64,000 nt of DNA from Hallella multisaccharivorax DSM 17128 (lineage in GTDB: Bacteria > Bacteroidota > Bacteroidia > Bacteroidales > Bacteroidaceae): assembly GCF_000218235.1 (NCBI RefSeq), contig NZ_GL945017.1, positions 3,052,422 to 3,116,421 of the forward strand, in the 5' to 3' direction. Within the stretch, counting starts at the first letter, position 1; the number at the start of each line of letters is the position of its first letter. The translations under genes were made by a program, and so were the position numbers. The notes under the pieces are model-generated. The model saw only the letters and a list, made by a program, of their open reading frames with translations, ran no database searches and was not told the origin of the DNA. Shown piece by piece: positions 26,830-36,300 of this stretch.

Positions 26830-28212
26830 TCAGCCTAACTCGGCCTGCATTTTCTTGGCCAACTGCTGTGCCTCTTCCATGGTTTTTGCCTCGGAGTAGA
26901 TGCGGATGATGGGCTCTGTGTTTGATTTGCGCATGTGAACCCAACAGTCAGGGAAGTCGAGCTTGACGCCATCGATATCGGTGACTTTCACGCTGCTGAC
27001 ACCTTCGTACTTGCGTTTCACGCGGTCGAGGAGTGCGTCAACATCCGTTCCCGGTTCCAGGTCGATGCGATTCTTTGCCATGAAGTAGTTAGGGAATGAC
27101 GCACGCAGCTCGGAGGCCTTGCAGCCTTTTTGCGCCATGGAGCTGAGGAAGAGCGCGATGCCCACCAGTGCGTCGCGGCCATAGTGGCTCTCGGGGTAGA
27201 TCACCCCGCCATTGCCTTCGCCGCCAATGACGGCATGCACCTCCTTCATCTTCGTCGTGACATTGACTTCGCCCACGGCAGCCGCGAAATACTGGCAGCC
27301 ATGCTTCTCGGTGACGTCGCGCAGGGCACGTGTTGACGACAGGTTGCTCACCGTTGTGCCTTTTACATGGTCGAGGACATAGTCGGCAACGGTGACGAGC
27401 GTGTATTCCTCGCCGTACATTTTGCCGTTTTCCTGGATGAAAGCGAGGCGGTCTACATCAGGATCTACAACAATACCGAGGTCGTAGCCACCCTTTCCCA
27501 CCTCTCCCATGATGCCGCCGAGGTTGCGCTCAAGCGGTTCGGGGTTGTGGGCAAAGTCGCCGTTTGGCGTACCGTTGAGGAAGTGATGCTCCACGCCTAA
27601 AGCGTCGAGGAGCTGCGGCAGAATGATGCCACCGACAGAGTTGATGGAGTCTACGCAGACATTGAAGTGTGCTCTGCGGATGGCATTGGTGTCGACAAGC
27701 CGCAGGTTGAGCACTGCGTCAATATGGCGTTGATTATAAGTGTTGTCCTCCGTATAGTGTCCAAGATGATCTACGTCGGCATATTCAAAGTCCTCCTTCT
27801 CGGCAATGGAAAGCACCTCGTTGCCGTCGGCTTTGGTGAGAAACTCACCTTCTTGATTCAGGAGTTTCAATGCGTTCCAGTGACGGGGATTGTGGCTTGC
27901 GGTGATGATGATGCCGCCGGCAGAATGGCTCATGCGCACAGCGAGCTCTGTCGTAGGAGTAGTGGCCAGCCCGATGTTGATGACATCGTAGCCCATGCCC
28001 ATGAGCGTGCCGCATACTACGTTCTTCACCATCTCGCCGGAGATGCGCGCATCGCGCCCCACGACGATGGTGTTACTGTCCGATTGCTTTGAACGGCGGA
28101 TAAAGGTAGCGTAGGCTGTCGTGAATTTCACGATGTCGAGCGGATTGAGCGTGTCGCCCGTGGGGCCGCCTATTGTGCCGCGAATACCAGAAATAGACTT
28201 AATGAGTGTCAT
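26830..28212 (-). CDS. glmM: Phosphoglucosamine mutase (alpha-D-phosphohexomutase family)
   Basis: This is a 460-residue phosphohexomutase. The start at 28212 (MTLIKSISGIRGTIGG) gives the family N-terminus; an in-frame ATG at 28239 adds nine residues. It shows all four signatures: the phosphoserine loop TASHNPRHWNALK, metal loop DPDVDRLAF, sugar loop GGEGNGGVIYP and phosphate loop RKSNTEPIIRI. The N-terminal SGIRGTIGG and the GEGNGG loop agree best with GlmM, which converts glucosamine-6-phosphate to glucosamine-1-phosphate for peptidoglycan and LPS. A phosphomannomutase/phosphoglucomutase role cannot be excluded. DUF4827 follows on the same strand after ~110 bases. Confidence 0.85.
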   Translation of the reverse strand: MTLIKSISGIRGTIGGPTGDTLNPLDIVKFTTAYATFIRRSKQSDSNTIVVGRDARISGEMVKNVVCGTLMGMGYDVINIGLATTPTTELAVRMSHSAGGIIITASHNPRHWNALKLLNQEGEFLTKADGNEVLSIAEKEDFEYADVDHLGHYTEDNTYNQRHIDAVLNLRLVDTNAIRRAHFNVCVDSINSVGGIILPQLLDALGVEHHFLNGTPNGDFAHNPEPLERNLGGIMGEVGKGGYDLGIVVDPDVDRLAFIQENGKMYGEEYTLVTVADYVLDHVKGTTVSNLSSTRALRDVTEKHGCQYFAAAVGEVNVTTKMKEVHAVIGGEGNGGVIYPESHYGRDALVGIALFLSSMAQKGCKASELRASFPNYFMAKNRIDLEPGTDVDALLDRVKRKYEGVSSVKVTDIDGVKLDFPDCWVHMRKSNTEPIIRIYSEAKTMEEAQQLAKKMQAELG

Positions 28213-28323
28213 GTATTTAGTTGATGAGTTAATAGTCAAAGAGTTGATGAGCTGATAGCTGATGGCTCACTGGACTTTTGATTCATGATTCGGGGAACCG
28301 GCTCCGCGCCATTTGTGAGACCT

Positions 28324-28992
28324 TTAAATGCCTCTCTCGAAAGTGATGTCGTACAGGCAGGGGTACACACTTCGAAAAGCATAGGTCTGTCCGAGGTCAT
28401 GGGGTACGATGAGACGCACCTTTGCCGGCTCGTCGTCAGGATTGACAAATCGCCCTATATTGATGTAGGGCAATACTGCCAGCCACCCACTGGGAATGGC
28501 TGTCGTGCCATAAGCAAGATTCATCAGGCTTGTCGCTTTCTCGAAACTGCCTGAAAACGTACCCGAATTATTGGTTACGTTCATCACCTCCACATAGCGA
28601 TAATAGTAGGGTGAGATAGTATTGGAGAGCTGGATTGAATCGGTGAGCAGGTTGCGCTCAGTGTAGCGGCACAGCACGCGTGCCGACTCGCCTGCAGCAA
28701 TGGGCTTGCCTGCACCCTTACGTACGATCTGCATATACAGCCCGCTCGACTCAAAGAGCACGAATTGGTTTTTATTAGCATCGGTCGTATAGTTCTGTTG
28801 GCGGAACTGATCCTCACTGATGACATTGACTGACGAGTCGGCAATGTAAGCGTTGATGGCGCTACGCTCGCGCTTCACTCGGTCGGCATAGGTCTGGTCA
28901 TCGTGGCAGGCTGTAAACAGGGTTGCGGAAATCAGCAGCAGTGAAAGGAAGAGCCCCCCTCTGAAGTGAGTCTTGTTATGTCTTGGCTTCAT
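28324..28992 (-). CDS. DUF4827-like lipoprotein
   Basis: This 222-residue predicted lipoprotein has a signal peptide ending SATLFTAC, and the mature part starts HDDQTYADRVKRERSAINAY. I chose the ATG at 28992 rather than 29157: the longer frame would run through the promoter box at 29017-29024 and lacks a signal sequence at its front. The body resembles the DUF4827 proteins of Bacteroidales, which have an FKBP-like region (YMQIVRKGAGKPIAAGESARVLCRYTERN) but no proven isomerase activity. Its function is unknown; an envelope chaperone or isomerase-like role is only suggested by the fold. It lies downstream of DUF4302 with its own promoter and is not obviously tied to the neighbouring uptake operon. 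Confidence 0.75.
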   Translation of the reverse strand: MKPRHNKTHFRGGLFLSLLLISATLFTACHDDQTYADRVKRERSAINAYIADSSVNVISEDQFRQQNYTTDANKNQFVLFESSGLYMQIVRKGAGKPIAAGESARVLCRYTERNLLTDSIQLSNTISPYYYRYVEVMNVTNNSGTFSGSFEKATSLMNLAYGTTAIPSGWLAVLPYINIGRFVNPDDEPAKVRLIVPHDLGQTYAFRSVYPCLYDITFERGI

Positions 28993-29016
28993 AGTCAATG
29001 GAAATGTATTTGCTTG

Positions 29017-29024
29017 CAAAGTTA
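29017..29024 (-). promoter_or_regulatory. -7 box of the DUF4827 gene promoter
   Basis: On the minus strand it reads TAACTTTG, an exact TAnnTTTG match. Transcription would start ~18 bases before the ATG at 28992, which supports that start over the longer open frame. Confidence 0.6.
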
Positions 29025-29130
29025 ATGATTTAATTTCTAATACCGCTACTATTTTATTTATTGTTGACATTTCAAAGCGATGAAAAAACACGTGATTCGT
29101 TTTTTTCTGGCTTTCCCTTGGAAAAGACGG

Positions 29131-29244
29131 GGCAATGCGATTACGGCGTAGAGGCAATGCGATTACGGTGTAGAGGCAATGCGATTACGGCGTAGAGGCA
29201 ATGCGATTACGGTGTAGAGGCAATGCGATTACGGCGTAGAGGGA
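29131..29244. repeat. 22-bp tandem repeat array D (4 full copies plus partial ends)
   Basis: Full units begin at 29139, 29161, 29183 and 29205, with a partial unit from 29227 and a leading fragment from 29131. They read GATTACGGCGTAGAGGCAAT then GC, with GGCG and GGTG alternating strictly from unit to unit, so the period is 22 within a 44-base super-unit. The palindromic core seen in array A is eroded here (TTACGGCGTAG), but the GAGGCAATGC flank is conserved. It lies between the DUF4302 gene end and the DUF4827 promoter. Confidence 0.93.
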
Positions 29245-29248
29245 AACG

Positions 29249-29277
29249 AGAAAGGCGATCCAGTGGACCGCCTTTCT
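29249..29277 (-). terminator. Probable terminator of the DUF4302 operon
   Basis: Stem AGAAAGGCG (29249-29257) pairs perfectly with CGCCTTTCT (29269-29277), loop of 11. On the minus strand it is followed by a modest T-rich stretch (CGTTTCCCT), so termination may be only partial. It begins 17 bases after the DUF4302 stop. Confidence 0.6.
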
Positions 29278-29293
29278 GTGATATCAATTTTGA

Positions 29294-30592
29294 TTAGTTC
29301 CTAAATGGCCATGGCGTAATGCGTTTGGTCACTTTGATGACATTCTTTGGCTCGTTTTCATCAGTCATGATGATGTATTCCGGATGCTTAACGTCATTGG
29401 TCTTGAGCCGGAAGTGGCGCGGCTTGGTCCATGCAAACGGACGGACGATATATTCGTAGCCGTAGTACTTTACATAGTAATTGCCATTGAGCACGTTGTG
29501 TGCGGGCGCATAGGTCAGTTCTATTTCGTCGTCGCCTATGAGCGTGTAGGTCATGGCAAGCGTACCCCACCAGGTTGCGCTGCCGTCGTAACTGCCGAAG
29601 CTCAAACCAAAGTTTTTACCGTAAGATGAGTCGAATTCATAGAGGCCGAGGATGGCATATTGTGTTTCTTCGTTGTATTTATTCTGGTATTTTTCCTTGC
29701 TCACATCCCAGTTCGACTGTCCGAAGGCTCCGAGATTACTGTAGGACACATTCCACGCGCCAAGAACAAACTGCTCATTGATAGGCGGAATAATCGGAAT
29801 AAGGACTATGCTCTTGTCAGCCGGATCCAGCCATTTGCCGTCCTGGGAATAGGTGAAACCGGTGACGGTCTTGCCACGGAAGGTGACTGGCTGGTAGAGG
29901 ACATAGCCTTTGGGCGTGACGGTGAAAGGCATGTAAATGTCCTTGCCCGTCTTCTTGTCGGTAACGGTAAGATAGTTGTAGGTCATTGAAGCCCGCATGG
30001 TATCGTTGTCCACCACGAGTGCATAGTTGTTGAAGCTCTGCATGGAATCGACCACTTCCATGGTCTGTTTGTAGTAGTCAGCCCATGACTTGGCGTCGTT
30101 CATGGGGATCATTACGATGCGATCGCCGTGCTTCTTGCCGGTGAGGATGACAGAGTCCTTGGAGGCGGAGAGCACACGAAACTCCAGGTCGCCTAAGAAT
30201 CCTTTGCCCAGCGTGCCATAATCGGGGTTGCTCGGGTCGGAGTAGTAGTGGAAGATGGGGTTGTACTCGTCGAAGGACAGCACTGTGCCGGAGCTTTGTT
30301 CTATTTTGTAGTGTGAGGTGAAAGTGCTGTCAGGGCCGAAATGCTGGCTGGCCACGGTAACTTTTGATTTGTCAAACTTGCACCACACGTTGTAGCCGCC
30401 ATAGCTCAGTTTGCCATAGTAGTGCATGATCCATCCCGCCGGCTGGCTGGCCAGCACTTCCTGTGTTTGGGCGATGTCCTTGGCGGCGCGGTTGGCGGAG
30501 GAGTCGTCGAAGACATCGTCCACCTTCGGAGTGCAGGCCGCGAAAAGCAATGCCACTGCCGATATAAAACCTAAACAAAATATCTTTCTCAT
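29294..30592 (-). CDS. DUF4302 domain lipoprotein
   Basis: This 432-residue lipoprotein has a signal peptide MRKIFCLGFISAVALLFAAC. The DUF4302 signature region starts right after it (AAKDIAQTQEVLASQPAGWIMHYY), followed by a beta-rich body (YGGYNVWCKFDKSKVTVAS, FDEYNPIFHYYSDPS). DUF4302 proteins in Bacteroidales lie next to SusC/SusD genes and zinc metallohydrolase lipoproteins, as here; their molecular role is unknown. It is the fourth and last gene of the operon, 24 bases after the metallohydrolase. It is probably an extra surface-exposed binding component of the transporter; this is inference from context. Confidence 0.82.
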   Translation of the reverse strand: MRKIFCLGFISAVALLFAACTPKVDDVFDDSSANRAAKDIAQTQEVLASQPAGWIMHYYGKLSYGGYNVWCKFDKSKVTVASQHFGPDSTFTSHYKIEQSSGTVLSFDEYNPIFHYYSDPSNPDYGTLGKGFLGDLEFRVLSASKDSVILTGKKHGDRIVMIPMNDAKSWADYYKQTMEVVDSMQSFNNYALVVDNDTMRASMTYNYLTVTDKKTGKDIYMPFTVTPKGYVLYQPVTFRGKTVTGFTYSQDGKWLDPADKSIVLIPIIPPINEQFVLGAWNVSYSNLGAFGQSNWDVSKEKYQNKYNEETQYAILGLYEFDSSYGKNFGLSFGSYDGSATWWGTLAMTYTLIGDDEIELTYAPAHNVLNGNYYVKYYGYEYIVRPFAWTKPRHFRLKTNDVKHPEYIIMTDENEPKNVIKVTKRITPWPFRN

Positions 30593-30616
30593 AAGAATTG
30601 TCGGTATTAATTGTTA

Positions 30617-31615
30617 TTACTTCAGATGGCGCAGGTCGAGTGTGGAGACTTCTTGCGAGCGTCTCAGGACGATGGCGCGCAGTTTGTCCATGTCGATATC
30701 CCATTGGTTCTTGAAATAGTCTTTCACAATGCCGAGCTTGGCCATGAGGGCATTGTAGCCGCTGTAGTCATAGGTAGGCAACTTCTCCTTTGTCTTCTTG
30801 TCGATGGTGAAGACCGTGTCGCCATTCTCATCAAATTTCACAGCGATGGTCCGGCTAACGAGCTTGTCCCATGCCTCTTTAGTGTGTGTGACGTAGGTGG
30901 AGTAGATCTCGGCGAAGTCCTCGTTGTACTCTTTGGAAGCATAGCCACTGACGAAACCCTTAGCCGGTGCGTTAACATCCTCGACATTGATCCAGTTGGA
31001 AGCCTGATAGTCGGCTGTGGAGATGGTCTGGAACTCAGTGCTGTAGTTCTTCTTTTGTGTCAGGATATGACAGAACTCATGATGCATGGTGTGGAAGAAC
31101 CAGTAGTTGAGGTCGATGGGGACCGCTCCGGTGTCAGGTTGTGGGCTGTCGACATCGATCACAGGGTGGTCGATATCGATGTTATTCACGCGGAACAGCG
31201 TCACCTTTACGCCACCCTCAGCGACACCAAGTACGATGCTACCATCTTCGGAATACTGCGGTGAGCCGATGAGCTGGTAGACTCGTGGGCTATAGATCTT
31301 GAGGAAGTCCTTCCCCATGAGCTCTGTGTAGGCGTCCATCCACACGTGCTTAACCATCATGGCCAGTGCTACCGACTTGTTGTAATCGGCGGGCACGACG
31401 TTATACCAGCTGGAGGTCTCCTTGTCGTTGTAGCGGTAATAAAACCGGATATTGTAGGGATCGGTGAAGTTGGCTTTCGTCCACCTGTCAAGCTCCGTGC
31501 TGTCGTTGGCCTCTTTGGTGTCGGTGAAAATGCTCTGACTGCTGAGGTCGTCTTCGGAGCATGCCACCGTCAGCATGGTAGTCAAGCCTATGATAATGAT
31601 TTTTGAATATTTCAT
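30617..31615 (-). CDS. SusC/D-associated zinc metallohydrolase lipoprotein
   Basis: This is a 332-residue lipoprotein (signal MKYSKIIIIGLTTMLTVAC) with a zincin-type active site, HHEFCH. H179, E180 and H183 form the HExxH zinc motif. It matches the 'substrate import-associated zinc metallohydrolase' lipoproteins found beside SusC/SusD pairs in Bacteroidota. The likely task is cutting a peptide or peptide-bearing substrate at the cell surface before import, but no substrate is known for this family as far as I am aware. A possible third ligand may lie downstream, in the acidic ASKEYNEDFAEIYSTYV segment. It is the third gene of the operon, 67 bases after SusD. Confidence 0.85.
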   Translation of the reverse strand: MKYSKIIIIGLTTMLTVACSEDDLSSQSIFTDTKEANDSTELDRWTKANFTDPYNIRFYYRYNDKETSSWYNVVPADYNKSVALAMMVKHVWMDAYTELMGKDFLKIYSPRVYQLIGSPQYSEDGSIVLGVAEGGVKVTLFRVNNIDIDHPVIDVDSPQPDTGAVPIDLNYWFFHTMHHEFCHILTQKKNYSTEFQTISTADYQASNWINVEDVNAPAKGFVSGYASKEYNEDFAEIYSTYVTHTKEAWDKLVSRTIAVKFDENGDTVFTIDKKTKEKLPTYDYSGYNALMAKLGIVKDYFKNQWDIDMDKLRAIVLRRSQEVSTLDLRHLK

Positions 31616-31682
31616 TGTGTCTGAAAATGAAAGAGTTAATGAATCTGCTGGTAATGATCAGCCAGCGTGGTCTTGACTCACT

Positions 31683-33278
31683 TTACCTTGGGTTGGCCTC
31701 CAGTCCGGCATTGATCACATCTTCTGGCAACTGGATGGCACCACGCTTGTCGGCTGCATGGAAAATGATGGGATCTTCTCCATCAAGGAAGTGGGTAAAT
31801 TCGATGCCGTATCGCTTGATGTCGACGAAGCGCTGTCCCTCTCCCCAAGTCTCAAGACGGCGCAGATGCAGAATGAGCTGGATGAAGTTTTCCTGCTCTC
31901 CCGCCTCGACGGTGAAGCCCTGTGGGTGCAGCACCTTTTTGATTGTGCGCTGTGAGTTGGCCGTAGGCGTCACCTCAGAATAGTGAATAGCGTTGATGAA
32001 GTCGTTCAGACTTTGCTCAGTAAGCTGTATGCGCTTTATAATTTGATGGTTGCTATTCTCATAAGTCTCTGAGCAATGGGAGGTGATCCATGCGTTGATG
32101 TCTTCCAAGGCATGTGCGTAGTCTTTCTTCATGGCATAAGCTTCGGCACGTACCAACAGCGTTTCCTCAGCCGAAAAGGCAGGGAAGACGATATGCGCGT
32201 AGCCTGTATAGTTCACCTTATCGGTAGTCTCGAAGAACTCCTCTACCTTGGGAAAGTACATCTGTGCGGCATTATAGTTGAATAATTTATGTGAATACAC
32301 CAGCGTGTTATTATCTGATCCTGAGCCCCACGGACCTCGAGCCCAGAATGTCTCCCTAATGCAGATGTCGCGATTGTGGCCATAGCGACGGTAGCTGGAG
32401 CTCCATGTCAAGGCGCGTGAGCATGAGGAATAGGCCGTCAGAATGAGCAGATTGGCATTTTCATTCGATTTGACATAAGAGTTCTGCAAGTCTTTGGGAG
32501 ACATCTGAAGGAATGGTGAAAAGTCGCGTAGCTTCTTGGCAGGATTGGATCCCAACACCTTTGAAGCATACTCGATGGCCTTGTCGTAGTTGTGAATCAT
32601 CAGGTTGAAGCGTGCTGCGAAAGCATAGGCCGCTCCGAGGTTGAAGTGGTATTTTGGCGTAGTCATGTAGCTCTCGCTCACGTGGGGCAGGGCGAACTCG
32701 ATGTCGCGGTTGATATTGTCGTAGAGTTGTCGCAGCGTGCCGCGTTCATACTTGGTGTTGACATCCTGCTCCGGCTCCTTGGGATAAGGCAGTCCAAGGT
32801 AGACATCGGCTGAGTCGGGGTTGTAATTCATGCAGAAAATGGTGGCAAGCTGATACATATTGTATGCTCTGCAGAGTGAGGCTTCAGCGTATTCAGCAGG
32901 ATAATCGGTTGAATCGCCCATGGCTTTCAGGTCGGCAATCGCCTCGTTGGCAGTGCCCACGCGGTAGTAAAAGCGGTTCCACAACGTGTAAGGATCGTCA
33001 TTTCCCTGTGTCTCCACAGGCTTGAATCGGTACATTTCGTCCTGATTGGGTTGGAAAGAGTACTGTGATCCGTTGTCGGTGACATTGTCGGAGCTCATTT
33101 CAAAGATAAAGTTGGGCACATGATCGGGGTATGCTGAGCTTAGCAACTTCTCCACCTTCTCCCTTGTGTTGACCACTGCGCGGTCATCGGGAAGCTTGTC
33201 CAAATAATCGTTGCAGGCCGTCAGGGTGCAAAGCGAGAGCAAACCTGTAAGTGTATATAGACTTGATTTGAATTTCAT
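31683..33278 (-). CDS. RagB/SusD family lipoprotein (pair 2)
   Basis: This 531-residue SusD-like lipoprotein has a signal MKFKSSLYTLTGLLSLCTLTAC followed by NDYLDKLPDDRAVVNT. The SusD N-terminal region shows EASLCRAYNMYQLATIFCMNYN and the proline-rich YLGLPYPKEPE. The C-terminus has LRRLETWGEGQRFVDIKRYGIEF but ends soon after (EDVINAGLEANPR). It pairs with the SusC transporter 52 bases upstream and with the metallohydrolase downstream, so its ligand is plausibly peptide-like rather than a plain glycan. This follows from context only. Confidence 0.92.
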   Translation of the reverse strand: MKFKSSLYTLTGLLSLCTLTACNDYLDKLPDDRAVVNTREKVEKLLSSAYPDHVPNFIFEMSSDNVTDNGSQYSFQPNQDEMYRFKPVETQGNDDPYTLWNRFYYRVGTANEAIADLKAMGDSTDYPAEYAEASLCRAYNMYQLATIFCMNYNPDSADVYLGLPYPKEPEQDVNTKYERGTLRQLYDNINRDIEFALPHVSESYMTTPKYHFNLGAAYAFAARFNLMIHNYDKAIEYASKVLGSNPAKKLRDFSPFLQMSPKDLQNSYVKSNENANLLILTAYSSCSRALTWSSSYRRYGHNRDICIRETFWARGPWGSGSDNNTLVYSHKLFNYNAAQMYFPKVEEFFETTDKVNYTGYAHIVFPAFSAEETLLVRAEAYAMKKDYAHALEDINAWITSHCSETYENSNHQIIKRIQLTEQSLNDFINAIHYSEVTPTANSQRTIKKVLHPQGFTVEAGEQENFIQLILHLRRLETWGEGQRFVDIKRYGIEFTHFLDGEDPIIFHAADKRGAIQLPEDVINAGLEANPR

Positions 33279-33330
33279 AGTTATAAGACAATTTTTCTAA
33301 GACATGAATAATAGTCACTCTCAAAAGCCA

Positions 33331-36300
33331 TCACAGACCGAGTTTCAGCGTGAATGTGAGCTGCCGTGCCATAGGCACAGCCACGCCGCCAGCGTTGAAA
33401 AACTCAGGATCTTGTCCGTTCAGCTTTTTGTCGGCATAGAGCAGGAAGAGATTAGTGGCCTGCAGCTTCATGCTTAAACTACTCAAACGGATGGCGTGGA
33501 CCCATTTCTGTGGAAAGTCGTAGGCCAGCGAGATCTCTTTCATGCGGATGAAATCGCCCTTGGCCACGCGTGCTGTGGAGAGGTTGTAGGCGTTGTAGGC
33601 ATACGACAGTCGCGAGGAATTGTTGTAAATACGCAGATCAGCGATGACGGGTATATCGGTCCGTTTCTCATCTCCTGCTTTGGTCCAACGGTTCTTAAAC
33701 TCCTTTGGCATGGCGTTGAGGTCTGAATACCAGGCCCAGAAGGCTTGGTCAAGACGGATTTTGTTGCCGAAACTGTAGGTGGCGAAAACGATGAGATGCC
33801 AGTTCTTGTAGGTGAATGTGTTGCCCAGCGAACCGGTAATCGTTGGCTCTGTGGGGCCTTCATAGACCAGGTGATCCTTTACTTGGGTCTGAAAGTTGAT
33901 GTCATCTACGGTCACATTGCCGTCTTGATTGATGAAGGTGGGTAGTCCTTTATTATTCAGACCCCGGAAATCGAGGCTGAATAGGGCACGATGGGGATAG
34001 CCCACCATGGTGAAGCCGTTGCCAGTAATAAGGTCGATGATGCGCGTGTCAGTATCAAGGGAGGTCACTTTTGTCTTATAGTGTGAGAAAATAAAGTCAG
34101 TGCTCCACTGAAAGTTCTTGTTCAGGATATTCTTTGTAGATATGGAGAGCTCTTCTCCGTGTGAGCTCATGTCAGCCACATTGGCGTATTTCGTGATGCT
34201 TCCGCCTACACCTGTGGTACGCTTCGGACCAATAAGGTCGAAGTTTTTGCGCGTCCAGAGGTCGAAAGTGAGACTGATACGGTCGTTGAGGAAACCAGCG
34301 TCGAGACCTACATTCAACTCGTGCTTCTTCTCATAGGTGAGGTCAGGGTTGGCAAAGTCATAGACATAGAGGCCGGATTCCTTGTCATTGGCAAACGGAC
34401 GATAGGGATTATAGCTTTCGATGATAGGCGCTGCATTGGTCGAAGCGGGGTCTTGGCCTGTCAAAGAGTAGGATGCACGCAGGGTCAATGTGGAGAGAGC
34501 GCCCTTGAAAGTCTTGTCAAACCAAGGCTCCTCATGGGCATTCCATGAGCCGGAGACGTTCCACGTTGGCAGCCATCGTGCTGAGGTGCTTTTGCCCAGG
34601 CGGTTGCTGCCCTCATAGCGCTCTGTGAAATTGAGGTTGTAGCGATGCTTGTAAGAGTAGTTGATATAGCCGTAGAAGGAGGCCTTGCGCTCGTAGCCGT
34701 TACCTAAATAATAGTAGATATCGTTCTGCTCGCTGGCCTGTTTGAAGTAGTGGTAATCATAGTTGCCGAGTAATCCCATATCGTATTGCGTGCCTACACC
34801 GTCGAAATAGCTGGAGAAACGGTTCGTGGTATTGACCTCCATACCGTAGAACAGGTTAACGATATGCTCTTTCTCGCGACCGAAAGCATCGTTATAGTTG
34901 GCGGTGAAGCGTGCGTCCCAGCCATTCATCTTGTATTTCTGCTCACTGTAGAAACCACCATTTGGTAATACGGAGTTGGGTAACGAGTTGGGTACATCGG
35001 GGTCAGTGTAGAGCCATCGGTTTGCATCGCGGATGGTTGCATTGTCCATTGCGCGGTAGGTCTGTGCCATATTGCTGTGCTCTGTCACTCTTGTGGCATC
35101 GACGGTTTGTGCGAATTTGTAGTCGATAAGACCTTGAAGCTGTACCTGCATGATAGGCTTATAGGTGAGCTGTGCCTGGTATTTCAGGTCGATCACATCG
35201 AGATCCATGAAGTTATTGGCCAGTTCATTTTTGATGTTGAACGGCGCATAGTTGCGCGTGTAGAATATATTGGGATCGAGTGCACGCGAGGTGTTGATGG
35301 CATAAGAGTAAGGGTTAATGTCGAAGTCACGGCTTACGGCACCTGTTACAATGTTGATGTTCTGATTGGTCGTGCCAGGCGCGCGCTGTTTGCGGTAGGA
35401 GGCATTTCCGATCATGTTGAGCGACAGTTCCTTGCTTAGGTTATAGTTGGCATTGATATTGGCCGTAAGGCGCTTTACTTTGCTCTGAAGCGTCCATCCC
35501 GGATCATTCATAAAAGAGAAAGAGGCGTAGTACTGAGCCTTGTCGGTACCCGTACTCATACTGATGGAGTGGTTGCGACTGATGCTATTTGAGAAGAGCT
35601 CGTTGAACCAGTTGGTATTGCGATATTCAGCTTGGCGCAGGTATTCTTTCATCGCCTGGTCGGTATTGGCCAGTGCGAACTTCCCCGTGGCAGGATCGTA
35701 AGTGTTCATCAGCTGGTACATCTTGCCGTAGACGCCGCTGTCCGAAGAGTTGAGCAGACCGCTGAACGACAGCCAACCATCATTGTAAAGCTCCTTATAG
35801 ATACCCATTTGCTCCTGCGAGTTCATGATGTTGAACTGGTTGTAGCTGGGTTTGAGGCGCATGGTGTACTCTCCCGTATAGGAAATGTGGTTTTGTCCGG
35901 CGTGACCTTTCTTGGTAGTCACCACGATCACGCCCGACATGGCGCGTGCACCATATATAGATGTGGCGGAACCATCTTTTAAAATCTGGAAACTCTCAAT
36001 GTCGTCAGAGTTGAGTCCTGCGATGGCTGAGGAGATGAGGGTCTTGGCGTCACCAGAGGAGAGCTGGTCGGCATCTACGGAAGTGACGTCTTCCATGATG
36101 ACACCGTCGACCACCCACAATGGCTTCGAACTGCCGTAGATAGAGGTGGCACCGCGCACGCGAATCTTTGGAGCAGTGCCAAAGGTACCGCTAACGTTCT
36201 GTACACTGACACCGGCCACACGCCCTTCCAGTGAGCGTGAGATGTCAGCCACACCGTCAAGTTTTGCCTTATCGGCATCGATTTTCGTGGTAGCACCGGT

